64,000 bases of DNA. It comes from Methylomonas koyamae. GTDB lineage: Bacteria; Pseudomonadota; Gammaproteobacteria; Methylococcales; Methylomonadaceae. How positions within the stretch are numbered: the stretch's first letter is position 1; each line of letters begins with the position of its first letter. The translations under genes were made by a program, and so were the position numbers. Below are positions 1-9,002 of the stretch, in pieces. Under the pieces are notes generated by a model. That model saw only the letters and a list, made by a program, of their open reading frames with translations, was not told the DNA's origin and did not search any database. The stretch covers positions 4,774,001 to 4,838,000 of the forward strand of contig NZ_AP019777.1 in the NCBI RefSeq assembly GCF_019669905.1, read 5' to 3'.

Positions 1-392
1 GCGTCAATCGCAACCGGAATCGCGGTCGGTTTATAGCCGTATTTGCTTTCGAAATCGTCGATTTCGTTGTCTTTCATTTTCCGGCTCATCGGACCGAGGT
101 TGGAAGTGCCTTCGGTCAGGGCCGGCGGCGCGGTCGAGGACCCGGCGGCTTGAATCTGGATGTTGACGTTGGGGTAAATTTTGCCGAACTCTTCGGCCCA
201 CAAAGTCATCAGGTTCGCCAAAGTATCAGAGCCGACGCTGGACAGGTTGCCGGAAATCCCACTCGCAGCCGAGTATTCCGGGAGAGCCGCATCCAAATTT
301 GCGGGAGCCGCGGCGGCTTCGCCGGCCAACAACGCGGCGGATGCGAAACCCAATCCCATAACCAGCGATTTCAGCTTGAATGTTGTATTCAT
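1..392 (-). CDS. pstS: Phosphate ABC transporter substrate-binding protein PstS, N-terminal part
   Basis: Periplasmic phosphate-binding component of the high-affinity PstSCAB uptake system. Only the first 130 codons are inside the window; the rest runs off the left edge. Residues 1 to about 28 form a typical signal peptide (basic start, hydrophobic core, Ala-rich cleavage site). After it come VGSDTL and [11 protein letters not shown], which are phosphate-binding loop motifs of PstS proteins that select against sulfate. The start is the ATG that begins the signal peptide. A run of Pho-box half-sites lies just upstream, so phosphate-starvation control through PhoB is likely. A related phosphate-binding protein of the same fold is the only serious alternative. 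Confidence 0.88.
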   Translation of the reverse strand, partial: MNTTFKLKSLVMGLGFASAALLAGEAAAAPANLDAALPEYSAASGISGNLSSVGSDTLANLMTLWAEEFGKIYPNVNIQIQAAGSSTAPPALTEGTSNLGPMSRKMKDNEIDDFESKYGYKPTAIPVAID

Positions 393-440
393 ATAATTTC
401 TCGAAAATTTTTAAAACCAAGATCAGTGTGCCAAAGTGAC

Positions 441-480
441 GTGACAATACTATGAAGCAAATATGACAGTTTTGTGACAA
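441..480 (-). promoter_or_regulatory. Tandem Pho box upstream of pstS
   Basis: Read on the minus strand there are four 7-base half-sites at an exact 11-base period: TTGTCAC, CTGTCAT, GCTTCAT and TTGTCAC, separated by 4-base AT-rich spacers. This matches the PhoB-binding Pho box (repeated CTGTCAT every 11 bases) and ends about 50 bases upstream of the pstS start. A weaker fifth element (CTTTGGC) continues the same phase at 430-436. Spacing and location together make this convincing. Confidence 0.8.
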
Positions 481-511
481 AACTTAAGGAATTGTATGCG
501 CAACCGGCGTT

Positions 512-1027
512 TTAACCAAAAATCCGCTCGGCAGTGCCGCTACCGACGCGCTGCAACTTTAGAAATCGATAGCTGAAATCCACGCTGGCGTCGTCTGCGA
601 TCTCCTCGCGGCTCAGTTCCTGCCATTGCCGCCGATCGAACTCGGGAAAGAAAGTATCGCCGGTAAAGCTGCGCTCGATCTCGGTTAAGTAAAGGTAATC
701 GGCAACCGGCAACAAGGCTTGGTACAACGTGGCACCGCCGATCACGAACACCTCGTCGCGGTCGGCCACGGCTCGTAGCGCCGTCTCGATATCGGTAAAA
801 ACCTTGCATGCGGGCGCGTCGTATTCGGCGGCGCGGCTGATTACGATATTTTCCCGGCCAGGCAAGGCCTTGCCGATGGCTTCGAAGGTCTTCCGCCCCA
901 TCAACACCGGCGAACCCATCGTGATTTGTCTGAAGCGTTTCAAGTCGGCGGACAGGTGCCAAGGCATCCGGCCGTTCAGACCAATGGCGTTGTTGCTGGC
1001 CATTGCCACAATCAGTGATATTTTCAT
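512..1027 (-). CDS. folA: Dihydrofolate reductase
   Basis: NADPH-dependent reduction of dihydrofolate to tetrahydrofolate in the cytoplasm. At 171 residues it has the normal chromosomal length. It opens with SLIVAMASNNAIGLNG and MPWHLSADL, giving the conserved Trp23 and the acidic substrate-binding residue Asp28. The cofactor loop GRKTFEAIG and the later VIGGATLYQALL (the GGxxxY motif) follow. It stands alone on the minus strand, divergent from the asparaginase gene. Confidence 0.96.
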   Translation of the reverse strand: MKISLIVAMASNNAIGLNGRMPWHLSADLKRFRQITMGSPVLMGRKTFEAIGKALPGRENIVISRAAEYDAPACKVFTDIETALRAVADRDEVFVIGGATLYQALLPVADYLYLTEIERSFTGDTFFPEFDRRQWQELSREEIADDASVDFSYRFLKLQRVGSGTAERIFG

Positions 1028-1066
1028 GCGAAAAATTTAAGATGCGGATTTAATCCGTAACCCGAC

Positions 1067-2140
1067 ATGATACAAGAAACGCCGAAAATGAATAAAAACA
1101 TCCTGCTGGTGTTTACCGGCGGCACCATAGGCTCGCAGTTGGCGGGCGGCACCGTCGACACTTCGGCTAGCGCCGGCTTCAAACTGTTGGCATTGTTTGC
1201 AGAGCGCGGCCGCGCTGCCGACTCGGTAACGTTCAAGACCGTGCAACCTTTGCAAATCCTCAGCGAAAATCTGCACACCCGGCATTGGCAACAGATCGTC
1301 GCCGCTATCGAAGGAGAGGATTTAAGCCGCTTCGACGGCGTCATCGTTACCCACGGCACCGACAGCCTGGCGTTCAGCGCCGCGGCATTGGGCCTGTATT
1401 TCCATAAATTACCGATACCGTTACTGCTGGTCTCGAGCGATTTGCCGCTGGATGATCCGCGCGCCAACGGCGTGGATAATTTTTGCTGCGCGGTGGAGTT
1501 CATCCGGCTTTGCGGGCTGGGCGGGGTGTACGTACCCTACCGCAATCCGGGCCGGGATTTGTTGGTCCACTTGGGCACCCGGCTGTGCTCCTGCCTGCCG
1601 TTAGGTAGCGATTTTATCAGCGCCCAATCGCGGCCGTTTATGCGCTACCGCGGCGGGCAGTTCGAAACGTTAACGGCCGCCGATGGCTGGAACCGCCAAC
1701 CGGCCGAGTTGAAACCCGACTTTTCGGCACGGATTTTATTAATCAGACCCTACCCCGGCCTCGATTACAGCGCATTTTGTTTGGACGGATTCGACGCGGT
1801 CTTGCACGACCTGTACCATTCCGGCACGGCCTGCGCCTCGGATACGGCCGGCAGCGAATATAGCCTGGCCGCTTTCGCGCGCAAATGTCGGCAACAGGGT
1901 CTGAATATTTATCTGGCTCCGGCTCTGCACTCGGACAGCGCATACGCCTCGACCAGGGAATTGATGGTTGCCGGGGCGGAGATGGTTTGGAATATGACGT
2001 TGGAAGCGGCTTACGCCAAACTTTTGTTGGCGCTCGGTAATTTTGCCGATGCGCAGCAAATATCGGAGTTTTTACGGCAGGATCTGGCGTACGAGCATGT
2101 ACAGCCTGGATTGGCTGTTGCGGAAGCGGCTGCCGTCTGA
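1067..2140 (+). CDS. Asparaginase family protein (type I, AnsA-like)
   Basis: Probable L-asparaginase, hydrolysing asparagine to aspartate and ammonia; no signal peptide, so cytoplasmic. The two active-site threonine motifs are present: TGGTIGS near residues 17-23 and THGTDS near 95-100. The 357-residue length suits the bacterial family. A second in-frame ATG at 1088, just before the first beta strand (NKNILLVFTGG), is an equally plausible start and would give 350 residues; no strong ribosome-binding site separates the two. Substrate preference (asparagine or glutamine) cannot be read from the sequence. Confidence 0.85.
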   Translation: MIQETPKMNKNILLVFTGGTIGSQLAGGTVDTSASAGFKLLALFAERGRAADSVTFKTVQPLQILSENLHTRHWQQIVAAIEGEDLSRFDGVIVTHGTDSLAFSAAALGLYFHKLPIPLLLVSSDLPLDDPRANGVDNFCCAVEFIRLCGLGGVYVPYRNPGRDLLVHLGTRLCSCLPLGSDFISAQSRPFMRYRGGQFETLTAADGWNRQPAELKPDFSARILLIRPYPGLDYSAFCLDGFDAVLHDLYHSGTACASDTAGSEYSLAAFARKCRQQGLNIYLAPALHSDSAYASTRELMVAGAEMVWNMTLEAAYAKLLLALGNFADAQQISEFLRQDLAYEHVQPGLAVAEAAAV

Positions 2141-2159
2141 GCGGCCGCTTCCTGAGCGA

Positions 2160-2711
2160 TTATTGTTTAGGCTGGGGTTTGGTCGTCAATACTTTGGTGT
2201 CCGGACCCATCGCCACCGAATAGTCGGTAGACGAAATCACGTTTTGGCTGGCGATATCGACCACCCGCAACGAGACGTAAACATTATCGCGGCCTGGGGC
2301 ATAAGAGCCGATCACGATGGCTTTGGCGCCGACGTTATTCAGCGCTTCCTTGGTTTTTTCCGGCAATTCCAGAATGCCGGTTTCGTTTTTGGCGAAAATC
2401 TCGGTCGGCAATTCCATGCCCATCACCCGATAACCGGAACGGTGCAGCGCTGAAGAAATCTGGTCGGAAATGATTCTGCCGAACGGCAGGGTTTGCCCCA
2501 TGTCGTCGACGTTGACCAGGGAGTTGATCACGACCAGGCTACCTTGCGGCAGGGGCTGGCGTAAATCGGCCAACAACCAACCGACCGCGTCGTAACTGAC
2601 CTCAACCAAGTCGTCGTCGTCGATGCTGGTGGAGTAGTAGTACAGCCGGCTACAACCGCTCAATACCGTCAAGCCTGCCAACATCAACACCATTATTTTT
2701 TTATTGAGCAT
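2160..2711 (-). CDS. FlgO-domain lipoprotein
   Basis: A 183-residue predicted lipoprotein: hydrophobic signal ending in the lipobox LSGC with the modified cysteine at residue 20. The mature part carries the FlgO/TolB-like pattern: a statement of state (GSLVVINSLVNVDDMG), a release step (LPFGRIISDQIS), then a long alpha/beta region ending VYVSLRVVDIASQNVIS. FlgO proteins are outer-membrane lipoproteins first described with flagella in Vibrio. No flagellar gene is near, so a flagellar role is not implied. The downstream neighbour is convergent. Confidence 0.75.
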   Translation of the reverse strand: MLNKKIMVLMLAGLTVLSGCSRLYYYSTSIDDDDLVEVSYDAVGWLLADLRQPLPQGSLVVINSLVNVDDMGQTLPFGRIISDQISSALHRSGYRVMGMELPTEIFAKNETGILELPEKTKEALNNVGAKAIVIGSYAPGRDNVYVSLRVVDIASQNVISSTDYSVAMGPDTKVLTTKPQPKQ

Positions 2712-2830
2712 GTAGCGTCTCCCCTGGAAATTGTGGGCTTTAATCAGAGCTTAAAACTATAGGCCAGTCAATCGATAAATGCCGGATCGGCTGCAAATTT
2801 TTGGCGGCTTGCCGGTCCGATTCCGGAAAA

Positions 2831-3460
2831 TCACTGGCCGCTTTCGGTGACGATCACGCCGATACCGTTTTTCTGCAGCAACTCTTTGATCGTGGAAACG
2901 CTGGCCGGACTATCGTAGGGCCCCACTTTGACTCGATGCCAAATCACGTTGCCGACCTTGGCTTTTTCGACCCGCGATTCGATACCGAGCAAGGCCAATT
3001 TGGCTTTGTGGCGTTCGGCTTCGGCCGCTTCTCTGAACGAACCGGCCTGCATCACGTATTTGACGGCTTTGGTCTTACCGACCAACTGTTCGCGGACGCG
3101 GGTTTTGATTTCATAGTCCGGAACCACGACTTCCGCCTGCGGCAAAATCGTGTAAAAGTCGTAGCGCGGCTCTTCCGGTTCAACCGGCTCGGCCGGTTTT
3201 TCCGCTTCGGCAGCAGTTTGCGCTGGTAGCGGCAATTCCTGTTTTTTCGGTTCGGCAACCACCGGCTGCGTTTCCGGGTTGGGCTTGCCTGCGACCAATT
3301 CCGGCACCAGCTTACCGATCATGTTCAAAAACACCACGAAGGCCGCGATCAACATAATCACCAATAGCCAGCGCCATAACGCTACCGAAGACTGCTTCGG
3401 CTTCCGCCGACTAGCGCCGTAATTGGGGCTCTGTACGCGATGTTTGTAGTCTCTGGCCAT
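2831..3460 (-). CDS. SPOR-domain membrane protein (FtsN-like)
   Basis: 209 residues in the bitopic arrangement of FtsN: a short basic cytoplasmic tail (MARDYKHRV...), one membrane helix at about residues 28-50 (LLVIMLIAAFVVFLNMIG), a Pro/Glu-rich periplasmic linker, and a C-terminal SPOR domain from about residue 130 (YVMQAGSFREAAEAE... WHRVKVGPYDS). SPOR domains bind denuded septal peptidoglycan. It begins immediately after the argS stop codon with no intergenic base, so the two are cotranscribed; the argS-SPOR pairing is common in gammaproteobacteria. Whether it is the essential FtsN or a second SPOR protein is not decided by the sequence. Confidence 0.85.
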   Translation of the reverse strand: MARDYKHRVQSPNYGASRRKPKQSSVALWRWLLVIMLIAAFVVFLNMIGKLVPELVAGKPNPETQPVVAEPKKQELPLPAQTAAEAEKPAEPVEPEEPRYDFYTILPQAEVVVPDYEIKTRVREQLVGKTKAVKYVMQAGSFREAAEAERHKAKLALLGIESRVEKAKVGNVIWHRVKVGPYDSPASVSTIKELLQKNGIGVIVTESGQ

Positions 3461-5221
3461 TTACATCGCTTCGGGCGTATTGATTTTCAGCAGAGACATT
3501 GCGTTGGCCAACACCTGTCTGACGGCGCAAACCAAGTTGATGCGGGCATTGCACAGCTTGTCGTCGTCGACCAAAAATTGGTGGGCGTTATAGTAGCTAT
3601 GAAACTGGTTGGCCAGTTCGCGCAGATATTGAATCAATTGGTGCGGTTCGTAATTCAACGCCGCTCGCTCCAAGGTTTCCGGATATCTGGACAGTGTCGT
3701 CAACAGCGCGCTCTCCTGTTCCTCGATCAGCAGATTCAGATGCTGCATACCCAGTAACGGGTCGCGTTGCCGGCCTTTTTCATCCAGTTGGCGCAATACG
3801 CTACATACGCGAGCGTGAGCATACTGCACGTAATAAACCGGATTCTCGTTGGTTCTGGAGGTCGCCAGCTTCAAGTCGAAATCCATGTGCTGCTCGGACT
3901 TGCGCATCACGTAGAAAAAACGGCAAGCGTCTTTGCCGACTTCGTTACGCAATTGGCGCAACGTGACGAATTCGCCGGAACGGGTAGACATCTGCACTTT
4001 TTCGTCGCCGCGGTACAGTACGGCAAATTGCACCAACAATACCTTCAGCTTGGAATCGTCGGCGCCCAGGGCCTGCATGGCGGCTTTGACCCGCGGAATA
4101 TAACCGTGGTGGTCTGCGCCCCAGATGTTGACGATCTTATCGAAGCCCCGATCCAGCTTATTCATGTGGTAAGCGATATCGGACGCAAAATAGGTGGTTT
4201 GGCCGTTGTCGCGCACCACCACCCGGTCTTTCTCGTCGCCCAATCGGCTGGAAGCGAACCAGGTCGCACCTTCCTGCCGGTACAAAAACCCGGCTTCGTC
4301 CAACCGTTGCAGCGCCCGGTCGATGGATTGGTCGTCCATCAACGAACGCTCCGAGAACCAGTTCTGGTAGCCGACGCCAAACTCGGCAAGGTCGTCTTTG
4401 ATATCCAGCAATATCTCGTCCAGGCCGGCTTGAAACACCTGGCCGTAGGCTTCCGGCCCCAACAAAGTTTTGGCACGCTCGATCAGTGCGTCGATATGCT
4501 TTTCCTTGTCGCCGCCTTGCGCCTCGTCGGCCGGCAAATCCGCCAAAACCTGCGCTGCAGACTTGCGATATTTGTCCCCTGCGCTTCTATGCAAATTGGC
4601 AGAAATATCTCTAACGTACTCGCCTCGGTAGCCATTACTCGGAAAAGGCAATACCTCGCCGCAGGCTTCCAAATAACGCAACCAGACGCTGGCCGCCAGG
4701 ATGTCCATTTGCCGACCGGCATCGTTGACATAGTATTCGCGTTCTACGCTGAAACCGGCCGCTTCCAGCAGATCGGCCACGGCAGAACCGTAGGCCGCGC
4801 CGCGGCCATGGCCGACATGCAGCGGCCCGGTCGGATTGGCGGAAACAAACTCCACTTGCACCCGCTGTCCAGCGCCAACCCTGCTCAAGCCGAAGGCACT
4901 GCCTTCTTCCAACACTTGGCGCACGATCTGGAACTGGCTGTCGGGATTGATGAAAAAGTTGATGAAACCTGGACCGGCAATCTCGACTTTAACCACTGCC
5001 GGATCGGCCGGCAACGCGGCGACGATTTTTTCGGCGAGTTGCCGCGGGTTTTGTTTGGCCGGTTTGGCCAACATCATGGCCAGATTAGTTGCGAAATCGC
5101 CGTGTTGCGGGTCTTTGGTCCGTTCTAATTGAATTTGGGCAATGAAATCGCTTTCGAGAATACCTTGGGTTGTGATACCTGCAACTGCTTGTTGTAAAAG
5201 GAATTCCAGCTTTTGTTTCAT
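3461..5221 (-). CDS. argS: Arginyl-tRNA synthetase
   Basis: Class I aminoacyl-tRNA synthetase that charges tRNA-Arg. At 586 residues it is full length. It has the N-terminal additional domain, the HIGH-type motif in [17 protein letters not shown], the degenerate KMSKS loop usual for ArgRS ([11 protein letters not shown]), and an alpha-helical anticodon-binding domain at the C terminus. The stop codon abuts the start of the SPOR protein. Confidence 0.97.
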   Translation of the reverse strand: MKQKLEFLLQQAVAGITTQGILESDFIAQIQLERTKDPQHGDFATNLAMMLAKPAKQNPRQLAEKIVAALPADPAVVKVEIAGPGFINFFINPDSQFQIVRQVLEEGSAFGLSRVGAGQRVQVEFVSANPTGPLHVGHGRGAAYGSAVADLLEAAGFSVEREYYVNDAGRQMDILAASVWLRYLEACGEVLPFPSNGYRGEYVRDISANLHRSAGDKYRKSAAQVLADLPADEAQGGDKEKHIDALIERAKTLLGPEAYGQVFQAGLDEILLDIKDDLAEFGVGYQNWFSERSLMDDQSIDRALQRLDEAGFLYRQEGATWFASSRLGDEKDRVVVRDNGQTTYFASDIAYHMNKLDRGFDKIVNIWGADHHGYIPRVKAAMQALGADDSKLKVLLVQFAVLYRGDEKVQMSTRSGEFVTLRQLRNEVGKDACRFFYVMRKSEQHMDFDLKLATSRTNENPVYYVQYAHARVCSVLRQLDEKGRQRDPLLGMQHLNLLIEEQESALLTTLSRYPETLERAALNYEPHQLIQYLRELANQFHSYYNAHQFLVDDDKLCNARINLVCAVRQVLANAMSLLKINTPEAM

Positions 5222-5278
5222 CGCGTCGAAGAATGGGGATTTGTCGGAAAATTCCCCACATTATCCATGAAAAACAAT

Positions 5279-5968
5279 TTATTGGCTAGGACGCGCGCCG
5301 AACAGCGCCGTGCCGATCCTGACCAGCGTGGCACCTTCGGTGACCGCGGCCAGCAGGTCGCCGCTCATGCCGAACGAAAACGTGTCCATCTGCGGCCTAT
5401 TTAATGCCGTTGCCGCTTGGTAAAGGCGGCGGTACGGTAGGCGTTGCGTTTCGAATTCCGTTGCCGGTTCCGGTATCGCCATCACGCCGCGCAAACGCAG
5501 GCGCGGCAATTGGGCAACCTGCTCGACCAGAGCCGGCAACTCGGCCAAGCCGACACCGGACTTGGTCGTTTCGCCGCTGATATTGACTTGCAGACAAATA
5601 TTCAGCGGCGGCAGATAGTCCGGGCGTTGCTCGTTGAGGCGCTGGGCGATTTTGAAGCGGTCGACGCTGTGCACCCAAGCGAAATGCGCTGCTATCGGCC
5701 GAGTTTTGTTGGACTGGATCGGGCCGATGAAATGCCAACTGATATCGAACGCCGCCAACTGTTGCTGTTTCTGCAACGCTTCCTGCAAATAATTTTCGCC
5801 GAAATGGCGCTGGCCTAATCGGTAGGCCGCAGCCAAGTCCGCTGCCGGCTTGGTTTTGCTGACGGCAAGCAGTTGCACGCTGCCCGGCGGGCGCCCGGCA
5901 GCGATTTCGGCATCGCGCAATTGGCCGCGAACCTCGGCAAAGCGTGCCGCGATACTAACCATCGTCAT
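5279..5968 (-). CDS. yggS: PLP homeostasis protein YggS
   Basis: Pyridoxal-phosphate-binding protein of the YggS/PROSC family, a single-domain TIM barrel that maintains PLP balance without known catalytic activity. The PLP lysine is Lys38 in LLAVSKTKP, followed by the conserved HFGENYLQE. The C-terminal half has FSFGMSGDLLAAV and VRIGTALFGAR, which form the phosphate-binding site. Length of 229 residues is normal. Its start lies inside the last codons of tatC (14-base overlap), so it is probably translated from the same message. Confidence 0.93.
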   Translation of the reverse strand: MTMVSIAARFAEVRGQLRDAEIAAGRPPGSVQLLAVSKTKPAADLAAAYRLGQRHFGENYLQEALQKQQQLAAFDISWHFIGPIQSNKTRPIAAHFAWVHSVDRFKIAQRLNEQRPDYLPPLNICLQVNISGETTKSGVGLAELPALVEQVAQLPRLRLRGVMAIPEPATEFETQRLPYRRLYQAATALNRPQMDTFSFGMSGDLLAAVTEGATLVRIGTALFGARPSQ

Positions 5969-6710
5969 CTGCAGCGCGCTCGCGCCGGCTTATCAATCGG
6001 GAGAACAACAAGCCCGACTCGAACAACAACCACATCGGCACTGCCAGCAAGGTCTGGGACAAAGCGTCGGGCGGCGTCAGAAACATCGCCACGACAAATA
6101 CGCCGACGATGACATAAGGCCGTTTTTCCGCCAAGGATTCGGGGCTGATGATACCGGTCCAAACCAGCACGATGGTCAGCACCGGAATTTCGAAGGCCAG
6201 ACCGAACGCGAAAAACATGGCCAATACGAAATCCAAATAGGTGGTGATGTCGGTCATCACGGCGACACCGGCCGGGGCGGCTGCCGTCAGGTAGGAGAAC
6301 ACCAACGGGAACACCAGAAAATAAGCGAACGCCGCACCGCCATAGAACAATAGCGTGCTGGCCAGCAATAGCGGCGCGACCATCAGTCTTTCATGGCGGT
6401 ACAAACCCGGCGCAACGAAGCCCCAGAACTGGTAAAGAATGAACGGGATACTGGCGAAAACGGCGACGACAAACGCCAGTTTAAACGGCGTAAAAAACGG
6501 CGAAGCGACGTCTATCGCGATCATCGAACTGTTTTTCGGCATATGCTGCAACAGCGGATCGGCCAAAAAAGCATAGATCTCGTTAGCGTAACTGGCGGTG
6601 CCGACAAACACCAACAGCACGCAAAGCACCATCTTCAGCAGACGGTCGCGCAGTTCGACAAGATGGCTGAAAAATGACTGTTCGTTATCCGGCTGAACTT
6701 GGTTTGTCAT
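5955..6710 (-). CDS. tatC: Twin-arginine translocase subunit TatC
   Basis: Six-helix inner-membrane receptor for twin-arginine signal peptides. 251 residues, with conserved features: the N-terminal FFSHLVELRDRLLK, the periplasmic loop Pro/Phe-rich segment after the first helix, FWGFVAPGLYRHE in the first cytoplasmic loop, and the FxxAFGLAFEIPV helix. It overlaps the end of tatB and follows tatA, so hisE-tatA-tatB-tatC-yggS reads as one operon. Confidence 0.97.
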   Translation of the reverse strand: MTNQVQPDNEQSFFSHLVELRDRLLKMVLCVLLVFVGTASYANEIYAFLADPLLQHMPKNSSMIAIDVASPFFTPFKLAFVVAVFASIPFILYQFWGFVAPGLYRHERLMVAPLLLASTLLFYGGAAFAYFLVFPLVFSYLTAAAPAGVAVMTDITTYLDFVLAMFFAFGLAFEIPVLTIVLVWTGIISPESLAEKRPYVIVGVFVVAMFLTPPDALSQTLLAVPMWLLFESGLLFSRLISRRERAADDDG

Positions 6711-7005
6711 CGTTTCGATCGGTTTCGGTCGCGGCTTGAATATTGAAATTGATATCGTCTACGGCCGACCGGGTGTCGTCCAAGGCTTTTTGCACTTCGC
6801 CGGCGATATTTTGCTGCATCAACTGGCGCATCTCTTCGGCGGCCAATTCTTGCTTGATCTCCGCCTTGGCGACTGCCAGCACGCTACGCGCCTTGCCGAC
6901 CCACAACCCGGCCAAGCGGGCGGCCCTGGGTAATTTTTCCGGCCCCAACACCAATAAAGCCACCAGGCCAACCATTAGCAATTCGGAAAAACCGACATCG
7001 AACAT
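6685..7005 (-). CDS. tatB: Sec-independent translocase protein TatB
   Basis: 106 residues. The start is the ATG giving MFDVGFSELLMVGLVALLVLG; a longer open frame upstream is only an extension through tatA. The single N-terminal membrane helix is followed by the hinge GPEKLPRAAR and a long amphipathic helix, then a charged tail, as in TatB. It works with TatC as the signal-peptide receptor. It overlaps tatC by 26 bases. Confidence 0.93.
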   Translation of the reverse strand: MFDVGFSELLMVGLVALLVLGPEKLPRAARLAGLWVGKARSVLAVAKAEIKQELAAEEMRQLMQQNIAGEVQKALDDTRSAVDDINFNIQAATETDRNDDKPSSAG

Positions 7006-7012
7006 AGCCGCG

Positions 7013-7234
7013 CTACACCTTGTCTTTTTCTTTGCTGGAAACTTCGCCTTCCAGCACATCGGCTTCTTTGTCGGCCAGCGTTTTGCCTTCGCTTTCGCTG
7101 CCTTCCTTGACGGCATTGCGGAAGCCTTTGATAGCCTCGCCGAGGTCGGCGCCGACATTTTTCAAGCGTTTGGTGCCGAATACCAACACGACGATAACCA
7201 GCACCACCAATAAATGCGGAATACTAAAACCCAT
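7013..7234 (-). CDS. tatA: Sec-independent translocase protein TatA
   Basis: 73 residues: short N-terminal membrane helix ([16 protein letters not shown]), the FGTKRL hinge, then the amphipathic helix ([15 protein letters not shown]) and an acidic tail, exactly the TatA plan. TatA oligomerises to form the passage for folded proteins. It precedes tatB by 7 bases. Confidence 0.95.
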   Translation of the reverse strand: MGFSIPHLLVVLVIVVLVFGTKRLKNVGADLGEAIKGFRNAVKEGSESEGKTLADKEADVLEGEVSSKEKDKV

Positions 7235-7254
7235 TACCCACTCCTGCTGTTTGA

Positions 7255-7575
7255 TTATGAAGAGCTGCGTTGCGCTTTTTCCTGCAGACCGGACAAGCCG
7301 AAACGACGTTGCAGCTCATTGATCACCTGTTCCGGCCCTAGTTCCTGGTGCGCCAACAAGACCATGGAGTGAAACCACAGATCGGCCACTTCGTAAACGA
7401 TCTTATCCTTGTCGCCGTCTTTCGCCGCCATTACCGTTTCCGTGGCTTCTTCACCGATTTTTTTCAAAATATGGTCCAAACCTTTTGCATACAAGCTGGC
7501 CACATAAGATTGATCGGCCGACTGTTGTTTGCGCTGCTCCAGCACCAGTGCCAATTGCTGTAAAACGTCGTTCAT
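7255..7575 (-). CDS. hisE: Phosphoribosyl-ATP pyrophosphatase
   Basis: Second step of histidine synthesis, hydrolysing phosphoribosyl-ATP to phosphoribosyl-AMP. 106 residues from [16 protein letters not shown]; an upstream ATG in frame adds 24 residues without family similarity. The all-alpha MazG-like core shows [17 protein letters not shown] and the metal-binding [16 protein letters not shown]. The hisE-tatABC order is a well-known gammaproteobacterial arrangement. The rest of the his operon is not here. Confidence 0.93.
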   Translation of the reverse strand: MNDVLQQLALVLEQRKQQSADQSYVASLYAKGLDHILKKIGEEATETVMAAKDGDKDKIVYEVADLWFHSMVLLAHQELGPEQVINELQRRFGLSGLQEKAQRSSS

Positions 7576-7644
7576 GACTATTAATCTCGATTTCGAACGG
7601 GCTGAATCATAGCATGACGCCCAAACTGCCGGAAAAACTGCGGG

Positions 7645-7680
7645 CAAAAAAAACCTCCCAATGCTCGCGCAGAGGGAGGC
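7645..7680 (-). terminator. Rho-independent terminator downstream of the small membrane protein gene
   Basis: On the minus strand GCCTCCC and GGGAGGT form a stem around a 14-base loop and are followed by eight T residues. It ends the transcript of the 50-residue gene at 7760-7912 and isolates hisE from it. Confidence 0.8.
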
Positions 7681-7759
7681 AAGAAAACCAGCGGAGTGCT
7701 TGGAAGGAGGTTACCGCTCGTTAATTACAACACCAGGAGGTAGTTACAAATTCTGGGGA

Positions 7760-7912
7760 TCAGCGGCTCGCTTGGGTATTGAGCGAGATATTGCTGAACA
7801 TCGAGGTCGCTGCGAACAGGACAGTGGAAATTACGAACAGGCCGGAAAGAAAATTCAAAATGCCGGCAATAAACAAAGTACCGACCAGTACATCTTTTTT
7901 AAATTCATTCAT
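7760..7912 (-). CDS. Small membrane protein, unknown
   Basis: A 50-codon gene that begins MNEFKKDVLVGTLFIAG and consists almost wholly of hydrophobic sequence up to about residue 38, with a polar tail. A good ribosome-binding site (AGAGGA, 10 bases before the ATG) and a strong terminator after the gene support it as real. I recognise no family. An 8-base perfect inverted repeat lies in its leader at 7933-7953 (AATCTTGC, 5-base spacer, GCAAGATT), possibly an operator or leader hairpin. Expression was not tested, so the call rests on signals and hydrophobicity alone. Confidence 0.6.
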   Translation of the reverse strand: MNEFKKDVLVGTLFIAGILNFLSGLFVISTVLFAATSMFSNISLNTQASR

Positions 7913-7932
7913 TGTGCTGAAATCCTCTGTTT

Positions 7933-7953
7933 AATCTTGCATTTGGCAAGATT
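7933..7953. promoter_or_regulatory. Short perfect inverted repeat in the leader of the small membrane protein gene
   Basis: AATCTTGC, five bases, then GCAAGATT: a perfect 8-base palindrome arm pair just upstream of the ribosome-binding site and on the side facing the divergent lysR gene. It could be an operator read from either side or a leader hairpin. Confidence 0.4.
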
Positions 7954-8099
7954 TTCTGTGCTTTCTCGTTAAGTTGCCGCACACTATACCGGAGATAAAA
8001 AAGTTTACAATTAGGCGTTTATTAAATAAATTGTATGAGATTAAGAAACAATAAAAATGTCAACGTTTTTTAGCAACTTCCAACGCCACCGGAGGCAGA

Positions 8100-9002
8100 A
8101 TGGACAAACTAACCAGCATGAACGTTTTTGTCCGCGTCGCCAAGGCCGGCAGCTTCGCCGGGGCCGCCAAGGATTTGGATATCTCCCGAGCTATGGCCAC
8201 CAAGCACATCATGCAATTGGAGAGCGAGCTGAATACGCGCCTGTTCAACCGTACGACCCGCAGCTTAAGCCTGACTGAAGCCGGCGAGGCTTATCTGGAA
8301 CGCTGCCAGCAGGTGTTGCTGGACGTCGCGGAAATGGAATCGGCCATCACCCATCTGCAAACCGAACCGCGCGGCACTTTAAAAATTCTGGCGCCACCGG
8401 TAATCGGCGCCAGCCACATCTCGCCCGGCCTGACCGAGTATCTGAAAAACTACCCGGATCTTTCGGTGGAGATGGTGCTGAAAGGCGGCCAGGTGGATTT
8501 GATCGACGAAGGCGTCGACTTGGCGATTTATCTCGGTCAGCTCAACGACACCAGCCTGGTCGCCCGCAAACTGGCCAGTTCCTCGCTGGTAGTCTGCGCG
8601 TCGCCGGAATACCTGAAAAACCACGGCATCCCGCAAGACCCGGAAGATCTGGAAGACCATAGCTGCCTGATCAACTGGGCCATCCCGCCGCGCAACAAGT
8701 GGCGCTTCAAAGGCATCCTCGGCGAGCGCACCGTCACCGTGACCGGGCGCATGCAAGCCAACATGGCCGACCCGATCCGCAATGCCGCCGTTAACGGCCT
8801 AGGCTTGATTATGCTGCCGCGCTACATCGTCGGCCGCGACATCGAACAAGGCCGTCTGCAAGTGGTGATGGAACAATACGGCATCGCCCCGTTGGAGATT
8901 TACGCGGTTTACCCACACCGCAAGTATTTGTCGGCCAAAGTGCGTTCGTTTCTGGAATTCATCCAAGCCTGGCTACCGCACCGGATCGGCATGAACCCAT
9001 GA
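8100..9002 (+). CDS. LysR-family transcriptional regulator
   Basis: 300 residues. The N-terminal winged helix-turn-helix is standard (MNVFVRVAKAGSFAGAAKDL, then ATKHIMQLESELNTRLFNR), with a LysR substrate-binding fold from about residue 90. It belongs to the large group of LysR proteins of unknown inducer resembling the AaeR/DmlR branch. It overlaps the following methyltransferase by 4 bases (ATGA), so it may be cotranscribed with it and the rhodanese gene; whether it controls them is unknown. Confidence 0.92.
   Translation: MDKLTSMNVFVRVAKAGSFAGAAKDLDISRAMATKHIMQLESELNTRLFNRTTRSLSLTEAGEAYLERCQQVLLDVAEMESAITHLQTEPRGTLKILAPPVIGASHISPGLTEYLKNYPDLSVEMVLKGGQVDLIDEGVDLAIYLGQLNDTSLVARKLASSSLVVCASPEYLKNHGIPQDPEDLEDHSCLINWAIPPRNKWRFKGILGERTVTVTGRMQANMADPIRNAAVNGLGLIMLPRYIVGRDIEQGRLQVVMEQYGIAPLEIYAVYPHRKYLSAKVRSFLEFIQAWLPHRIGMNP

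Noticed and set aside
3767..5128. Long plus-strand open frame of 453 codons antisense to argS
   Set aside because: argS on the other strand is a full-length, motif-complete enzyme; the antisense frame has no family and only mirrors codon bias.
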